64,000 nt of DNA from Albugo candida (taxonomy: Eukaryota > Oomycota > Peronosporomycetes > Albuginales > Albuginaceae), in the NCBI GenBank assembly GCA_905220665.1, contig CAJNAR010000010.1:1-64000 (forward strand), read 5' to 3'. The notes under the pieces are model-generated. The model made no database searches, was not told the origin of the DNA, and was given only the letters and a program-made list of their open reading frames with translations. Position numbers and translations under genes: made by a program. Of the stretch, positions 22,735-33,134 are shown in pieces (within the stretch, counting starts at the first letter, position 1; each line of letters begins with the position of its first letter).

Positions 22735-24600
22735 GATGGAAGAATCGATCAAACATATACGTGGACATTAATCATTCCGAATGGACGTATGGCCATCAGC
22801 ATTCTACCAACTCGCTCCGAGTGTTTTCTTGAATTTATGCAAATTATTTTCGAACAACAACTCCCCCGAGGGAATTTGCTGCGTTCTCAACGTAATTCAG
22901 CAATCACGTTGCTTTATAAGAAAGGGTAACGTACTGATATTGGCAACTATCGTCCTGCTGCATTAATATGCGTGGATGTGAAAGTGCTGTCGAAGGTACT
23001 CACGTACCGAGGTTAGCAGATCCTTCCAAAATTGATCCACTAGGATCAAAAAGTATTCTTGCAAGGACGTTTTATCCATCATCACATTCAATACATGAAT
23101 GAACTTCAGGATCTGGCCACTAATCGTGATGAACAGGCATACGCAGCATTTCTCGATTGCTTGAGGCTTTGTCAAAAGTATATTGCGGGAATTCGTGCAT
23201 CCAGTGGGCAAAGCTTCTGTACAAAAACACGAATGTTCTAATGGAACGCTTTCTCCGAAACAAAAAAGAAATCCGACGAGGGGAGTGAAACAAGGTGATT
23301 CATTTCCACATTTCTCTTTCTCATGACAAGTGAGCCTTCGGGAAATTTCTTTCGGAGGGCCGAAAGACCTGGAATATATATCATGTCAACGGATACAGCA
23401 ACAAGTTTGCTTTTTGCGGACGACTCGAAATTATGTATCGTGTTCGCTTAGGGGATTAAAGCCGATGCTCGAGATCTTTTTCAGGAGTATTGCAATGTTT
23501 CAGGTGCAAAGCAGAATTTATCAAAGTCAACATTGCTATCACTAAATCGACACCAAGTATGTCAACCATCTGCACTCCAATCAATCCAGTCGGTGAAATA
23601 ATCGAAAATTGCACTCAGTTAATCGCCCGTTGGTGATTGGATGATTGGAGTTTTAGAAGATCGTTTTTATGGTGAATTCTGATAGTGGTTTCGTCGAGCC
23701 TGAAAACTTTATGGAAGATTGCTGGTGGCACAAACTGGTTTTGACACGTTTATGGCATTCACAACCCAATTTAACAGTCCACAAGTTTCTTTCGTCATTG
23801 GTAGTCGATGCTTGATTGATCTGCTTTGGGTCGGAAGTATGAGCAAGATTCAACACACGTTTGATGGATCAAGCCGGAATTCTTATTCCTACCTCATTCG
23901 ATAGGTTGATTACAGGTTCAGCGTATCGAGTCACGACAGAAAAAAAACGTTTTCAGTTTATACAACATGTTTCACTCTACTTATTGCAGCTTCATTGACA
24001 CTTACTGAAATGGAATAGCATGATACATCTAGCCCGATTTTTGGCCATACCGAGCATTATATGTCCTTACAATTTCACCAAGTCATCATTTGACAATGAT
24101 TCGTAGGCATTTGGCTTCACTTTGGTGAAAGCAGACATGTCTTTGGTGGTTTGAAGTTAGTGAGATCTCACCGACAAATGTTTATCACGCTTCATGAGCA
24201 CGCTGGATGCTTCCATATGGTTTCATATCAACCCTCAGCTCCATTTTGAGCAGAAGCAGCGGTCAACGAGTGTCTCAGCTCATTCTCAATGTCTGGAAAT
24301 GGTACCCTAACCAGCGCGTAGTTCTCGGATGGGACTCGCTCAAGCATTTCGAATACGGTCCTTGCGTGACTTGTTTGGTAAAAGAACGGTCTATTTCAGT
24401 CACTCTGGAGTTCACTTTGCGTTTTTATACAAGTAAAGTTGAAGTGACGTCCGATCTGTCTCAATCGAAGCTTTTAGGCCGGCTGTACGTCAAAGCAACG
24501 CAAGTTATTCGGCGAACTCAACCGATTGGAGTTATTCAGTGTCCCGAAAGGGAATTGGCACAGGTGAATCCGGTTCGGTTTGACATTCAACTCTCGTAAA
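22735..24600 (+). pseudogene. Decayed LINE reverse transcriptase
   Basis: Reverse-transcriptase motifs occur in order on the plus strand across shifting frames: ITLLYKKGNRTDIGNYRPAA (about 22910), AAFLD (about 23145), RGVKQGDSFP (about 23280) and the catalytic block LLFADDSKL (about 23410). These are the palm and fingers motifs of non-LTR reverse transcriptases. The C-terminal part to 24.6 kb is too decayed to assign. Confidence 0.8.
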
Positions 24601-24700
24601 CGCAGGTCTTGTAATACGTGGCCCCGGACAAAACGCATCCAGTACGTGATCGAAGTAGAACGTCAACATGGGTAAAATATTTTTACAAGTAAAGCAAACA

Positions 24701-26274
24701 ACTTCGCAGACGTTTGTTACCATTCGGATATTCAGTTTCGACTATCCTTTTGTATCTCACAGTTTGTGTACAATTTCAATTTTTACAACAATCACATCCA
24801 TAAGCCATCCCGTGCACTCAGAAGCATTGTGGTAAAGCGGAAAGCTACAAACATTGGTTTTTCGAGTGCATCAGGACACGTCCAAGTTGGAAGAGCTCTT
24901 TTCGTCATGGATAAAAAAATTTTGTTCGACCACGATGATCCCGCATCACGTGTGCACGAAATTTTGCACTTTTTTTTGTGATGCGTGGAAACCTTTTCTA
25001 CTGTTGCTGGGGATTCTCTGGTTTACATTAGTCGCCGTTGCGATTCCTTTTGTTTGGACGTATCGGAGCCGCAGTCTTTTCGACCAAGGCACTTCGACAC
25101 CTACTGCTCCTACTGTTTCGACGTGATTTATAGTACACTGAGTGCGATATCCAATATTTTCAGCCACAGTAATATGCTACGGAGCAGCTCGAGCAATTGA
25201 AGAAAGTACTAGCGTCATATTAACATACTGGCTCAGCATGGAGATACTTCTTTCCTCTGCCCCGTCTAATTCAGCTTCGACGTCGGTAAAGATCATAAGT
25301 CGGTTCTGGGTAGCCTGTCTACTCAGCACTACTTTTTTTTTCGCTGATCTGCGGCGTGAATCAATTTACATCAATCTTGCGTGTATTTCTATTTGTTTAT
25401 TGTAATAGAGACGTCATTCACGTCTAATTCTAGTAATATAGACCACTTCAACTAAGCATCATTGACCAGTCGGTGCCACCATTGTCTCGCTCATGCGTAT
25501 TTGATGTTTGTGGTCTTCTTTGGTGTAACCCAGTCAGGCCATGTCGTCGATTATATGATTTCAAATCTCACGTTCCGGCTTCTATCGATCAGACGATGGA
25601 TGATGCGCCAGTGTTAGTACTAGCACAAACGGTAACAATACCCACACCCAGTATTATCGAGCCTCTTTTGAAGAGGAAGTCTCATACCAAAGCTTTTCAG
25701 ATGTCTCAAGTAAATTCCAAGTGTGTAAATCCAGTGATAACTTACGCAGGTTATAGCGAAAGTGCTGGTTGAATTTTCTAATCGATACTGATGACTTAAG
25801 ATACCTGATAAGCTTGTTGACAAAAGGTTAAATGGCTCGGACGGAGTACTGATACATAAAGCATCGCAAAAGTATGCTCCCACTGGCGATCATCAACTAC
25901 TCAGTTTGAGTTCCGAATGATGTCAAGTACAGTCTCGGATTTGCTCTCTAAAAGCTAAATAAAGCCTTCTCCTCTATGCTTAATACAGATGGATCATCAG
26001 AGAGTCACAACTTTGTTTGCCAGCTACACCCACGTTAATTGTAATCGTCACAATGAACTGATGGCTTTCTGTATGAAGCAAGCCATTCGCTCAGACAAGC
26101 ATCAGGTAGTCGAGCACTACATTCGCATCGCACGATTCTCCTAAAAACCCGCCAACACAACAGTACTTCGCTATATCGAATGGAGCATTCTCGTGACCCG
26201 CATAGTTGTACTTCTACCAAATTCGCACGTCACTAAGTTGATGTATCACACGCATATCCAAAATAACTACACAA
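24701..26274. other. Degenerate stretch between LINE remnant and gene island
   Basis: Short protein-like frames occur (for example a hydrophobic segment near 25000-25060 and a frame at 25473-25772), but none is recognisable. It may be LINE 3' sequence or older repeats. Confidence 0.3.
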
Positions 26275-27024
26275 ATGAGCCATAACGTCTGCGATCTGAC
26301 TAAAGCCGCTACTGACGCCTCCTTCTCGCACTATTATGATCTCTTACAAGTCGATAAAAAATCAACGTAAGCGTTTACACCCATCAAAGCTCTTACTCAT
26401 ACACTCCGATACAAACAGACCATTAGAGATCTCTCGAGCTTATCGCAAACTCGCACTACGCTATCATCCCGATAAGAATCCAAAAAACAGACAGATCGCT
26501 TCGTATCATTTCCAACTGATCACTCACGGTGCAGTATGCGATTTCCACCGTCTTTTCCCTTACATCTCATACGTTTACATACAGCGTATGCAATTCTCTC
26601 TGATTCTGATCAAAGGCGTCGATATGATCTCTACGGTCCGTCTCTAAAGGTTTGACAACTGAAATCTCAAGCGAATACATTACCATTTCTCTTACAGGCG
26701 ATGACAACTACCACATCTTTCCATAATGTCGCTCCTTTCGTGGCATCCATTACTGTTGGATTCTCAGCTGCAGGAGCACACAGTTTGGGATGGGTGCACG
26801 ATTTCCGCGTCAATTTTGGTCTCCAAATCGGATGTATTCTCCTAATGAGTCTTTTGCACAATCGTATGAACGAATCGAAAAACTCGCTTCTGCACAAAGC
26901 AAAAGCCGAATTAGTATCACTTTCCGACTACGTCGCAGTGACATCTGTGGGTCTCCTTTTTGGGAATTTGAGCGGATGGATAAGTGCTTCGGCGTATTTG
27001 TGTCTGCGGTATATGTCAACGTAG
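26275..27024 (+). CDS. J-domain (DnaJ-like) membrane protein, 4 exons
   Basis: Exons 26275-26366, 26419-26528, 26585-26649 and 26698-27024 join in phase to a protein of 197 residues. The introns are 52, 56 and 48 nt with GT...AG ends. The N-terminal half is a J domain: HYYDLLQV, then SRAYRKLALRYHPDKNP with the diagnostic HPD, then AYAILSDSDQRRRYDLYG. The J domain stimulates Hsp70 ATPase in chaperone work. The C-terminal half has hydrophobic stretches (FVASITVGFSAAGAHSLG; YVAVTSVGLLFGNLSGW) suggesting membrane attachment. It converges on MED15, whose stop is 63 bp away. The exon joins are my reading, supported by the intact J domain. Confidence 0.85.
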
Positions 27025-27086
27025 CGAATTGAATAAAGAAATCACTTTTCAATTTGATTATAGTCAAAGTACAAGTCGGAGCGTTC

Positions 27087-29343
27087 TCACGAAGTCGATG
27101 GAATGGGATGTTTCGTGTCAAAACTGGTCTCTAATCTCGCGCCAATTCGAAACGCAATGTTCGAAAAGCGTACAGCAGCTCGCTTCAGCACTTGAGGATC
27201 ATGTTTCTCGTACGCAGCGACGGCTGTAAGGAGCTTTTCGGAAGGAGCAAGTCCCGTGAGATCGGGAACCACAGATTTGGTTTGCATTCGTGACTCCATC
27301 ACGCGTTTCATCGGAGAGCTGACCATTTTTCCACTGCTTGTTGCATCGACAAAAGAAGCTCTGGCGTCTTCGATAATATCTGTTGTATTGACAATATTCT
27401 CATCAGGCAGAGGAGCGATTGTCGGCGATGATGGAGTCTTTCCAGCTGCTAATTGTGCACTTTTCTGATGCGTTTGCTCGTACTTTTCCGCCAATTTCCC
27501 TTGTACTAATTGCTGCGCTATTTTGTTGATAATTTGATCGATTCGTTGCGCTTGTTGAGCGAGTTTTGCTTTGTGGGCTAAATTGGTCGATCGATTCTGC
27601 TGAATGATAATATCTTTGTGTTGCTCGCGTAGCTTTTCGTGTTCGGCTGTCAAACGCGCTTTCTGCCCGTCAACGAGTCGAAAGTTTCGATATTGAGCTG
27701 AAGTGAGTGAAGCTGCGACTTGATCGAATGTTTTCGCGTTGAAAAAGTCTTTCGATACGGCTTCATTAGCGTCAAATTGAAGCGGTGTGGTCAATGAGTT
27801 TCCAGAGACGACGCCTGTTGTTATCGTGTCTTCGTTCAAAGTCGCAGTGGAGCAAAGCTGTTGAGCACGAATTTGTGCTTGCTGAGTAGCGGTATTTTGT
27901 CGCTGTTGCGCTTGTAGTTGCTGCAATTGCTGCTGTTGTTGGGCTTGCAAGATTTGTTTTTGTTTACGTTGTTGTTCCAGTAATTCTTGCTGCTTTTTCG
28001 CTTGATCAATTTGCGCTTTCTTCTGTTCCTGGATCTTTCGCTGATCTTCCAGCAGCTTACGTTGCTGCTCAATCATTTTCTTCTGCTGTTCCTGCAACTG
28101 CTGTAATCGCTGATGTTCCTGAGCTTTTTTCTGCTGCTCTTGCTGAAGCAGTTGCTGTTGTTGCAGTGTGGAAGGATGTGTCAAAGGCGGGGCGGAGACA
28201 GCGACATTCGGCGGTGTCGACGATACATTGGAAGGTCCAGTAGCAGTTCGGGCTTTACTGCGTAAACGCTCGAGGATTGGGAGTACTTGCTTTTGAATGT
28301 GCGTTTCCACCCGATCCAAATCGTTTTTGTTGTTGCTTGTGCCTTTGGTGGGGTCTTGTTGCAGTAAGGAAATGATTCGTTTGAGATTGAGAAGGAAATT
28401 CGCAATTCGATCTTGCTGAGGATTTCCAGGTTTTTGCTTGACCATTCTTTCAAATTCGCGATACACAACGATCAAATCTTCAAAGTATTTTCTCTTCAGC
28501 TCGCGTAATTGATTGACATACGCCGTGTCATTTATAGCAGTTAAAGCCGGCGAAGCGGAAGACACATTGGGCGGATTGGAGCCTCCCGAATGAGCGGCTT
28601 CAGCTGTATTTTGCATTCTCTGTGCAGTTCGCATATCGGCTTGCTGCTGTCTGGCTTCTGCTAAAACCTCTGGCTTGATGGAATTATTTCCGGGCTGTTG
28701 TATCGAGTTACCAGTGACTACAGTATTGGCGTTATTTCCACTTTGTCTCTGCTGCTGCTGCTGTTGCTGTTGTAATTGACGACGCTGTAAGAGATATTGC
28801 TGTTGTTTTCGATGTAATTGCTGTTGTTTCAATTTCTGCAAATGTTGTAAACGCGATCGAGCCAATTGATGTTGCTGTTGTAGCTGTTGTAATTGCTGTC
28901 TCCGAACGTCAGGAGATACATCTTGTTGCTGCTGTTGCGCGAGTTGTTGCTGCTGATTGAGTTGTTGTTGACGGAGTGCTTGGAGCTCTTGTTGTTGTTC
29001 GTGTAAGAGCTGTTGTTGTTGAGCTGAGAATTGTGCTTGCAATCGTTGAAGCCATTGTTGAGCGGTTGCTGCCGTCTGTTGTTGTGTTTGTGTGTTGGAT
29101 ACTGCATTTGCATTCGTCAAAGTAGAAGACGATGATGTCGTACTCGATGGTTGGAATACATTCGATGATTGTTGCTGTAATTGTTGCTGATACAATAATT
29201 GTTGTTGAGGTGTCAGACCCGAAAGCATTGATGGCGTTGATGAAGAAGCCATCATGTTTGGCGAGGACTGCATACCCCCAGACTGAGCCTGAGCCTGCAC
29301 CTGCGCTTGAGCCTGCGCCTGCGCCTGAGCCTGCACCTGCGCT

Positions 29344-29375
<32 letters not shown>

Positions 29376-29814
29376 TGCTTGCGCCTGATTCTGTGCCTGA
29401 TTCGGAGGCTGAACCTGATTCTGTGGCTGATTCTGTTGAGATTGTGTTGTTGTCGCGTCTGCGGTGACTGTTTTCTTTTTCAAATGTAAAATTTTTCGCT
29501 GCATTTTGGACAAATAAGTGTTCTAAAATGAAATAAACGAAAACTTCAACTTGTAAATCATAAAATATGTAATCTTTCAAACGTACGCGATCGGGACTGT
29601 TGGACCACAACATAAGTTCGAATTTGGCTGCAGATCCCCACACTTTTTGCTTATCTTGTTCCCCAGAGATTCGTAGCAGCTCATGATACCTTTTGGTATA
29701 GAAATGTTAGCATAAAGCAACATTCCTTTTCTCTGTGGACGTGATACATTACATTTCTGTTATCATTTGTTTTCGCATCTCTTCTGAGACTTGTTGACGC
29801 CATTGCATCTCCAT
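27087..29814 (-). CDS. MED15: Mediator subunit 15-like coactivator, Gln-rich, 3 exons
   Basis: Exons at 29814-29753, 29689-29587 and 29522-27087 join in phase to about 866 residues (introns 63 and 64 nt). The first 75 residues form a KIX domain: MQWRQQVSEEMRKQMITEMY, then KVWGSAAKFELMLWS and YLSKMQRKILHLKKK. This is the layout of MED15 (start WR, middle A-x-x-FE, end Y-x-x-K). A long Gln-rich region follows, including an Ala-Gln run. A central block (YVNQLRELKRKYFEDLIVVY) and a C-terminal helical region lie between Gln-rich coils. MED15 is a tail subunit of Mediator that receives signals from transcription factors in the nucleus. The large last exon alone would hide the KIX domain. Poly-Gln proteins can mislead, but the KIX match makes the call solid. 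Confidence 0.78.
29283..29400. repeat. Hexanucleotide tandem repeat in MED15
   Basis: A run of GCCTGA/GCCTGC-type hexamers (plus strand) encodes the Ala-Gln repeat on the minus strand. Such tracts change length easily, and they also create long spurious frames on the opposite strand. Confidence 0.85.
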
Positions 29815-30220
29815 TTTTGTCCGCTAAACGGATTGGGAGAAAATGCTACGAGGTGCTCTGCTAAGTACGAAATGATAGAATTGATGAAAGTGAAAGGCTA
29901 AAGTGAGCGATAAATTGCGAAAAAGCGGTCATTTTGATGAGAGTAGAGACTGTGAATAGTAAGAAGCTCTTTTGGTTGCATTGAGAATTATTTTGTGGCT
30001 AAAATGGGCGTTTTATCGTGCGTAAAGAAGCAGAAGCGTGCGGTACATATCACAAGTACTTTAAGAGGATTATGTCTTTTGTTTACTCAAAAAAAGTGAG
30101 CTTCAAAGCGCAAAGCGCAATGCGCAGCGACGCATTGCACAAATCATATTCTATGCGACTAAGTAACCCTTTACTTATCAAAAACATTACGGTACTTGTT
30201 ACACGGGAAACACTAACATC
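29815..30220. other. Divergent intergenic region MED15 / TOM22-like
   Basis: About 400 bp between two divergent start codons; it presumably holds both promoters. I see no clear TATA or other gene. Confidence 0.4.
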
Positions 30221-30668
30221 ATGTCAACCTTCACTTCGTTGCGAGAACTGGAGAAAGCTAGAAACAAGAAACCTGATCGGTCATACTCCGTAGGGGCAAG
30301 TAAATGCTTTCAGTACTTTATCGTGTTCATCTGATATGTACTCTGTACTCTGATAGGCGTTATTATCCAAAGGCTTGCGATATGCCGTGAAAGGATGGAA
30401 AGCAGGTGGTCGATATACGTGGATTATTACGACTTCAATGCTTATCACTCTAGTCCCATTGAGCATCGAGGTTTGTATGGCATATTATGTATGTGAAGTA
30501 GGGCTCATTTATACACTGAAATAGCTTTTACGAGAAGAACAAACAAATGAGATCGTCAAGGAATTGCTCAACAAAGGATACACTTTCAATCAGATCCAGG
30601 GGATGGGATATCACGTTCAAACACCTCCAAGCACATTATCGACCGATGTGCAAGGATCGACAATGTAG
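30221..30668 (+). CDS. TOM22: TOM22-like mitochondrial import receptor, 3 exons
   Basis: Exons 30221-30289, 30357-30470 and 30525-30668 join in phase to 108 residues (introns 67 and 54 nt). A single membrane segment with a central proline is flanked by typical TOM22 residues: GGRYTWIITTSMLITLVPLS, then IELLREEQTNEIVKELL. TOM22 family members share the W-x-x-TT, the Pro in the helix and the E-x-x-RE just after it. The N-terminal cytosolic part is short (about 45 residues) and not acidic, as in the plant TOM9 form. A 30-residue tail faces the intermembrane space. TOM22 organises the outer-membrane import complex. The homology is read by eye in a small protein, so this is a good but not certain call. 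Confidence 0.68.
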
Positions 30669-30886
30669 ACTGTGGCAAGATACGCAAAAGCATATGTATC
30701 TCTTCATCGTTAAAGAATGAGTTAAGCGCATTATGTCTTTGCACTCTATCCTATAATATAATCTCATCCACGAGCCATTAGACAATAACCGGTTCCTTGA
30801 ACCGTCCCTCCTCTCCTCTGATTGGTCTAAAACAACGATTGGTCTCGATTCTATCAATCAAAACATCTGCGCTAAAGTCCTCCCAA

Positions 30887-31162
30887 ATGGTAAGCTTCCG
30901 ACGCTGTTATCTCCGCTCTCACGCTGTACTGACACTTGTGTGCATTGCTGCCTGATAGCCGTCGCATAAAACCTTCAAAGTCAAGAAAATCCTCGCAAAG
31001 AAACAGCGACAAAATCGACCAATTCCGCAATGGATCCGATTGTGTACCGACAATAAGATCAGGTATGATGCGTTTTTTCGGAAATTAAAGCATTTAATTA
31101 ACACATTGTGTAGATACAATGCTAAACGCCGTCATTGGCGTCGTACAAAGCTTGGATTGTAA
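30887..31162 (+). CDS. RPL39: 60S ribosomal protein eL39, 3 exons
   Basis: Exons 30887-30889 (the ATG alone), 30959-31062 and 31114-31162 give exactly 51 residues, the universal length of eL39. Introns are 69 and 51 nt. The protein reads [26 protein letters not shown], then [14 protein letters not shown] at the C-terminus, nearly identical to eL39 of other eukaryotes. It lines the peptide exit tunnel of the large ribosomal subunit. A start codon isolated in its own exon is common for ribosomal protein genes. Confidence 0.97.
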
Positions 31163-31323
31163 GCAGAGACATGGAGAGTTGGAGCAATTGCATTGCCAAG
31201 TGTTCGGACGTCTACTTTCATGCGAGATTGAATATATACAGAGGATTTGAAGGGAATGATAAATCTCTCAATTAGTATCATCAAACTTGGATGCAAATGA
31301 CTGTTTTTTTTTGCAGTACGAAA

Positions 31324-32208
31324 TCAATCGTCTTCTATCAATTGCTCGTTATCCGACTCGTAACGCTGTAATCGCTCTCGTAGCACTCGCAATTGCTCAT
31401 TTTTCTTATCGATCATTTGTCTCATGGCTTGGAATTGCTTACTTTTCGAAATGTGTTGTTCATTATTACGCAATTGAGATTCCAATTCACGGATTCTGTC
31501 CTCTGAACGGTGTAATGACAACTCCGTTGAAGACACTTTTGGTGAAGCTTTTCGTTCATCCAAAGCGGCGATCGATTTACAATTCGACGTCCATTCTGCA
31601 ACATCCAATCGCTCGACCCTATTCAAAAGCTCTACAGACCGAATCCGAGTCATACAATCGATAACAAGACCTCTATCCATACCTCTGTTCTCCACGGCGC
31701 CGATATCGAGTGTGAGATCAATTTTCTAGTGTTGAGAGATTACGATCGCGATCGAAATATGCCTTACAATCACTCACGTGCTTTTGAGCCGTTTCCATAG
31801 CCTGTTTAAGGAGTAAAGCGTTCATATTGATCAATTCTCTCATCTCAATTTGCACATTGGACTAAAGGACGAATCATTCATTTGAATCGGAAGCATCAGA
31901 ATGCGATTTCCACATACTTTGACTGCAAACAGCAGCAGTTGAAGAGCATCATAGATATCCTTCTGATTATAGACATCATCTGCCGACAAACTGTACGCAA
32001 ATAATGACACGTTTCTCCTTAGAGACTCCGTACCGATCACTCTGAAGATCTTCAAATTCCGCCTCAATTGTCTGTAGGTGTTTTGTCACGCGCGAGCGAA
32101 AAAGCTGCAGAAAGTGTTCCAACTAACAGAAAGAATACGTGACGCTCTATCCTTTCAACAACTCACTTCCACCTCTTTCTGATGCGATTGTGTCAAATTC
32201 ACACTCAT
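31324..32208 (-). CDS. LZTFL1: Leucine zipper transcription factor-like 1 (BBS17), 5 exons
   Basis: Exons 32208-32167, 32122-32034, 31990-31918, 31861-31778 and 31725-31324 join in phase to 229 residues (introns 44, 43, 56 and 52 nt). The N-terminus (SQSHQKEVE-like, read from QSHQKEVELEHFLQLFRSRV) and the block FEDLQSDRLSADDVYNQKDI match LZTFL1. The C-terminal coiled coil ends AMRQMIDKKNEQLRVLRERL followed by QRYE, as in the animal protein. LZTFL1 binds the BBSome and controls its entry into cilia. This copy is shorter in the coiled coil than the roughly 300-residue animal form. It fits an organism with flagellated zoospores. Confidence 0.85.
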
Positions 32209-32403
32209 TTCCAATCAATTTCTTAATCCGTTGCGACTTTTCGTATTTGAAATCTCATTTGCGACTTATAAGAATGTAATTTGAGGGAATAAGGAGCAGA
32301 AAATATATTATCGTCTGCTGAACTCATTGGACCCTAATGTGCTTTCTACGTCGTGGAATTCACTCGTTTACAAATGCGTGTGATCGGAGAATACAGTCCG
32401 CAA

Positions 32404-32780
32404 TTACGTCCGCTTACGGAAACGCGAAACTGGAGCCGATCGATCACGACGGCCTTTTGTGCTTCGAACGCGAACAATTCGCTGATGGATTGCGGCCTCT
32501 ACGCAGTAATAATTCTTGATATAGATTTTGGGAAGGGCGTATGAGTCGTAGACAGAGGCATCTTGCAGATCACGAATGGCTGATTGATCCACGATATTGC
32601 TAGAAGAAAACAGGATAATTCTCGTGATATTTTCTAATAGAGATTTACTTCGTACCGAACGACAAATCGCTTGATCGCTTTGTCCTTTGGAATGAGTTTG
32701 GAGGTCGATGAACAATGCACGCGTTTCACATGTCCACGTCCTTTCTTATTGCGTCCGTGATTCCGACGTTTAACAGTCAT
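32404..32780 (-). CDS. RPS26: 40S ribosomal protein eS26, 2 exons, zinc-site cysteines lost
   Basis: Exons 32780-32656 and 32599-32404 join in phase to 106 residues (intron 56 nt). The N-terminus [20 protein letters not shown], the block [17 protein letters not shown] and [17 protein letters not shown] are typical of eS26, which sits at the mRNA exit site of the small subunit. The family binds zinc through two Cys-x2-Cys pairs (Cys23/26 and Cys74/77). Here the first pair reads CSST (Cys23, Thr26) and the second CVEA (Cys74, Ala77), so both second cysteines are gone. The frame is otherwise intact and spliced. It is either a working zinc-free version or a diverging duplicate. Confidence 0.93.
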
Positions 32781-33134
32781 ATTTCAAGCGTTCGATCCAC
32801 AAATTCAAAGCACTTTTGTGACCACCGAAAAGCGATATGATTCAACGCATTTTGACCAATCAACGATTTGGGAAGTGTAATTACATATATATATATTTTA
32901 TTATTGATTATTACAAGATAAGGCGAATGCGGCTTCATGCACGCGTTTGGAGCGATTCTTTGCTTGCCGAATAACAGCGAAACTACCGCTATTTTTGCGA
33001 TTGTTTTTGTATGTATGCATTATGCTATAAATAAACTATTGGTACGAAAAAGAATGGCTTTGTTGTACTGTTTGTAGCATGAGAAATAAGAGCTTATAGT
33101 TGTACTGGTGTGTCGCCTATCGATTAGGCTGTTT
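32781..33134. other. Divergent intergenic region eS26 / EF-hand gene
   Basis: About 350 bp, including a TA-rich run near 32885-32900. No gene seen. Confidence 0.4.

Larger units (their letters stand above)
15703..24700 (+). mobile_element. Second LINE copy, decayed, interrupted by a MULE
   Basis: Plus-strand remnants occur in the order ORF1 (15.7-18.06 kb), endonuclease (about 18.7-19.5 kb) and reverse transcriptase (22.7-24.6 kb). ORF1 is homologous to the intact ORF1 at 173-2680. The gap between endonuclease and reverse transcriptase is filled by a MULE with its own inverted repeats, so the simplest reading is one LINE split by a later insertion. The 3' end is not defined and may reach past 25 kb. 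Confidence 0.65.

Noticed and set aside
24985..25130. Hydrophobic frame near 25.0 kb as a membrane protein gene.
   Set aside because: It sits in the tail of the decayed LINE with stops around it and no exon partners.
28909..29643. A 244-residue minus-strand frame rich in Gly/Ser/Thr, and plus-strand Pro/Glu frames at 29132-29489.
   Set aside because: They are shadows of the hexamer and CAG-type repeats in MED15; repeats keep all frames open.
30018..30293. A 91-residue plus-strand frame upstream of the TOM22-like gene.
   Set aside because: It overlaps the first exon in another frame and shows no homology; the spliced reading explains the region better.
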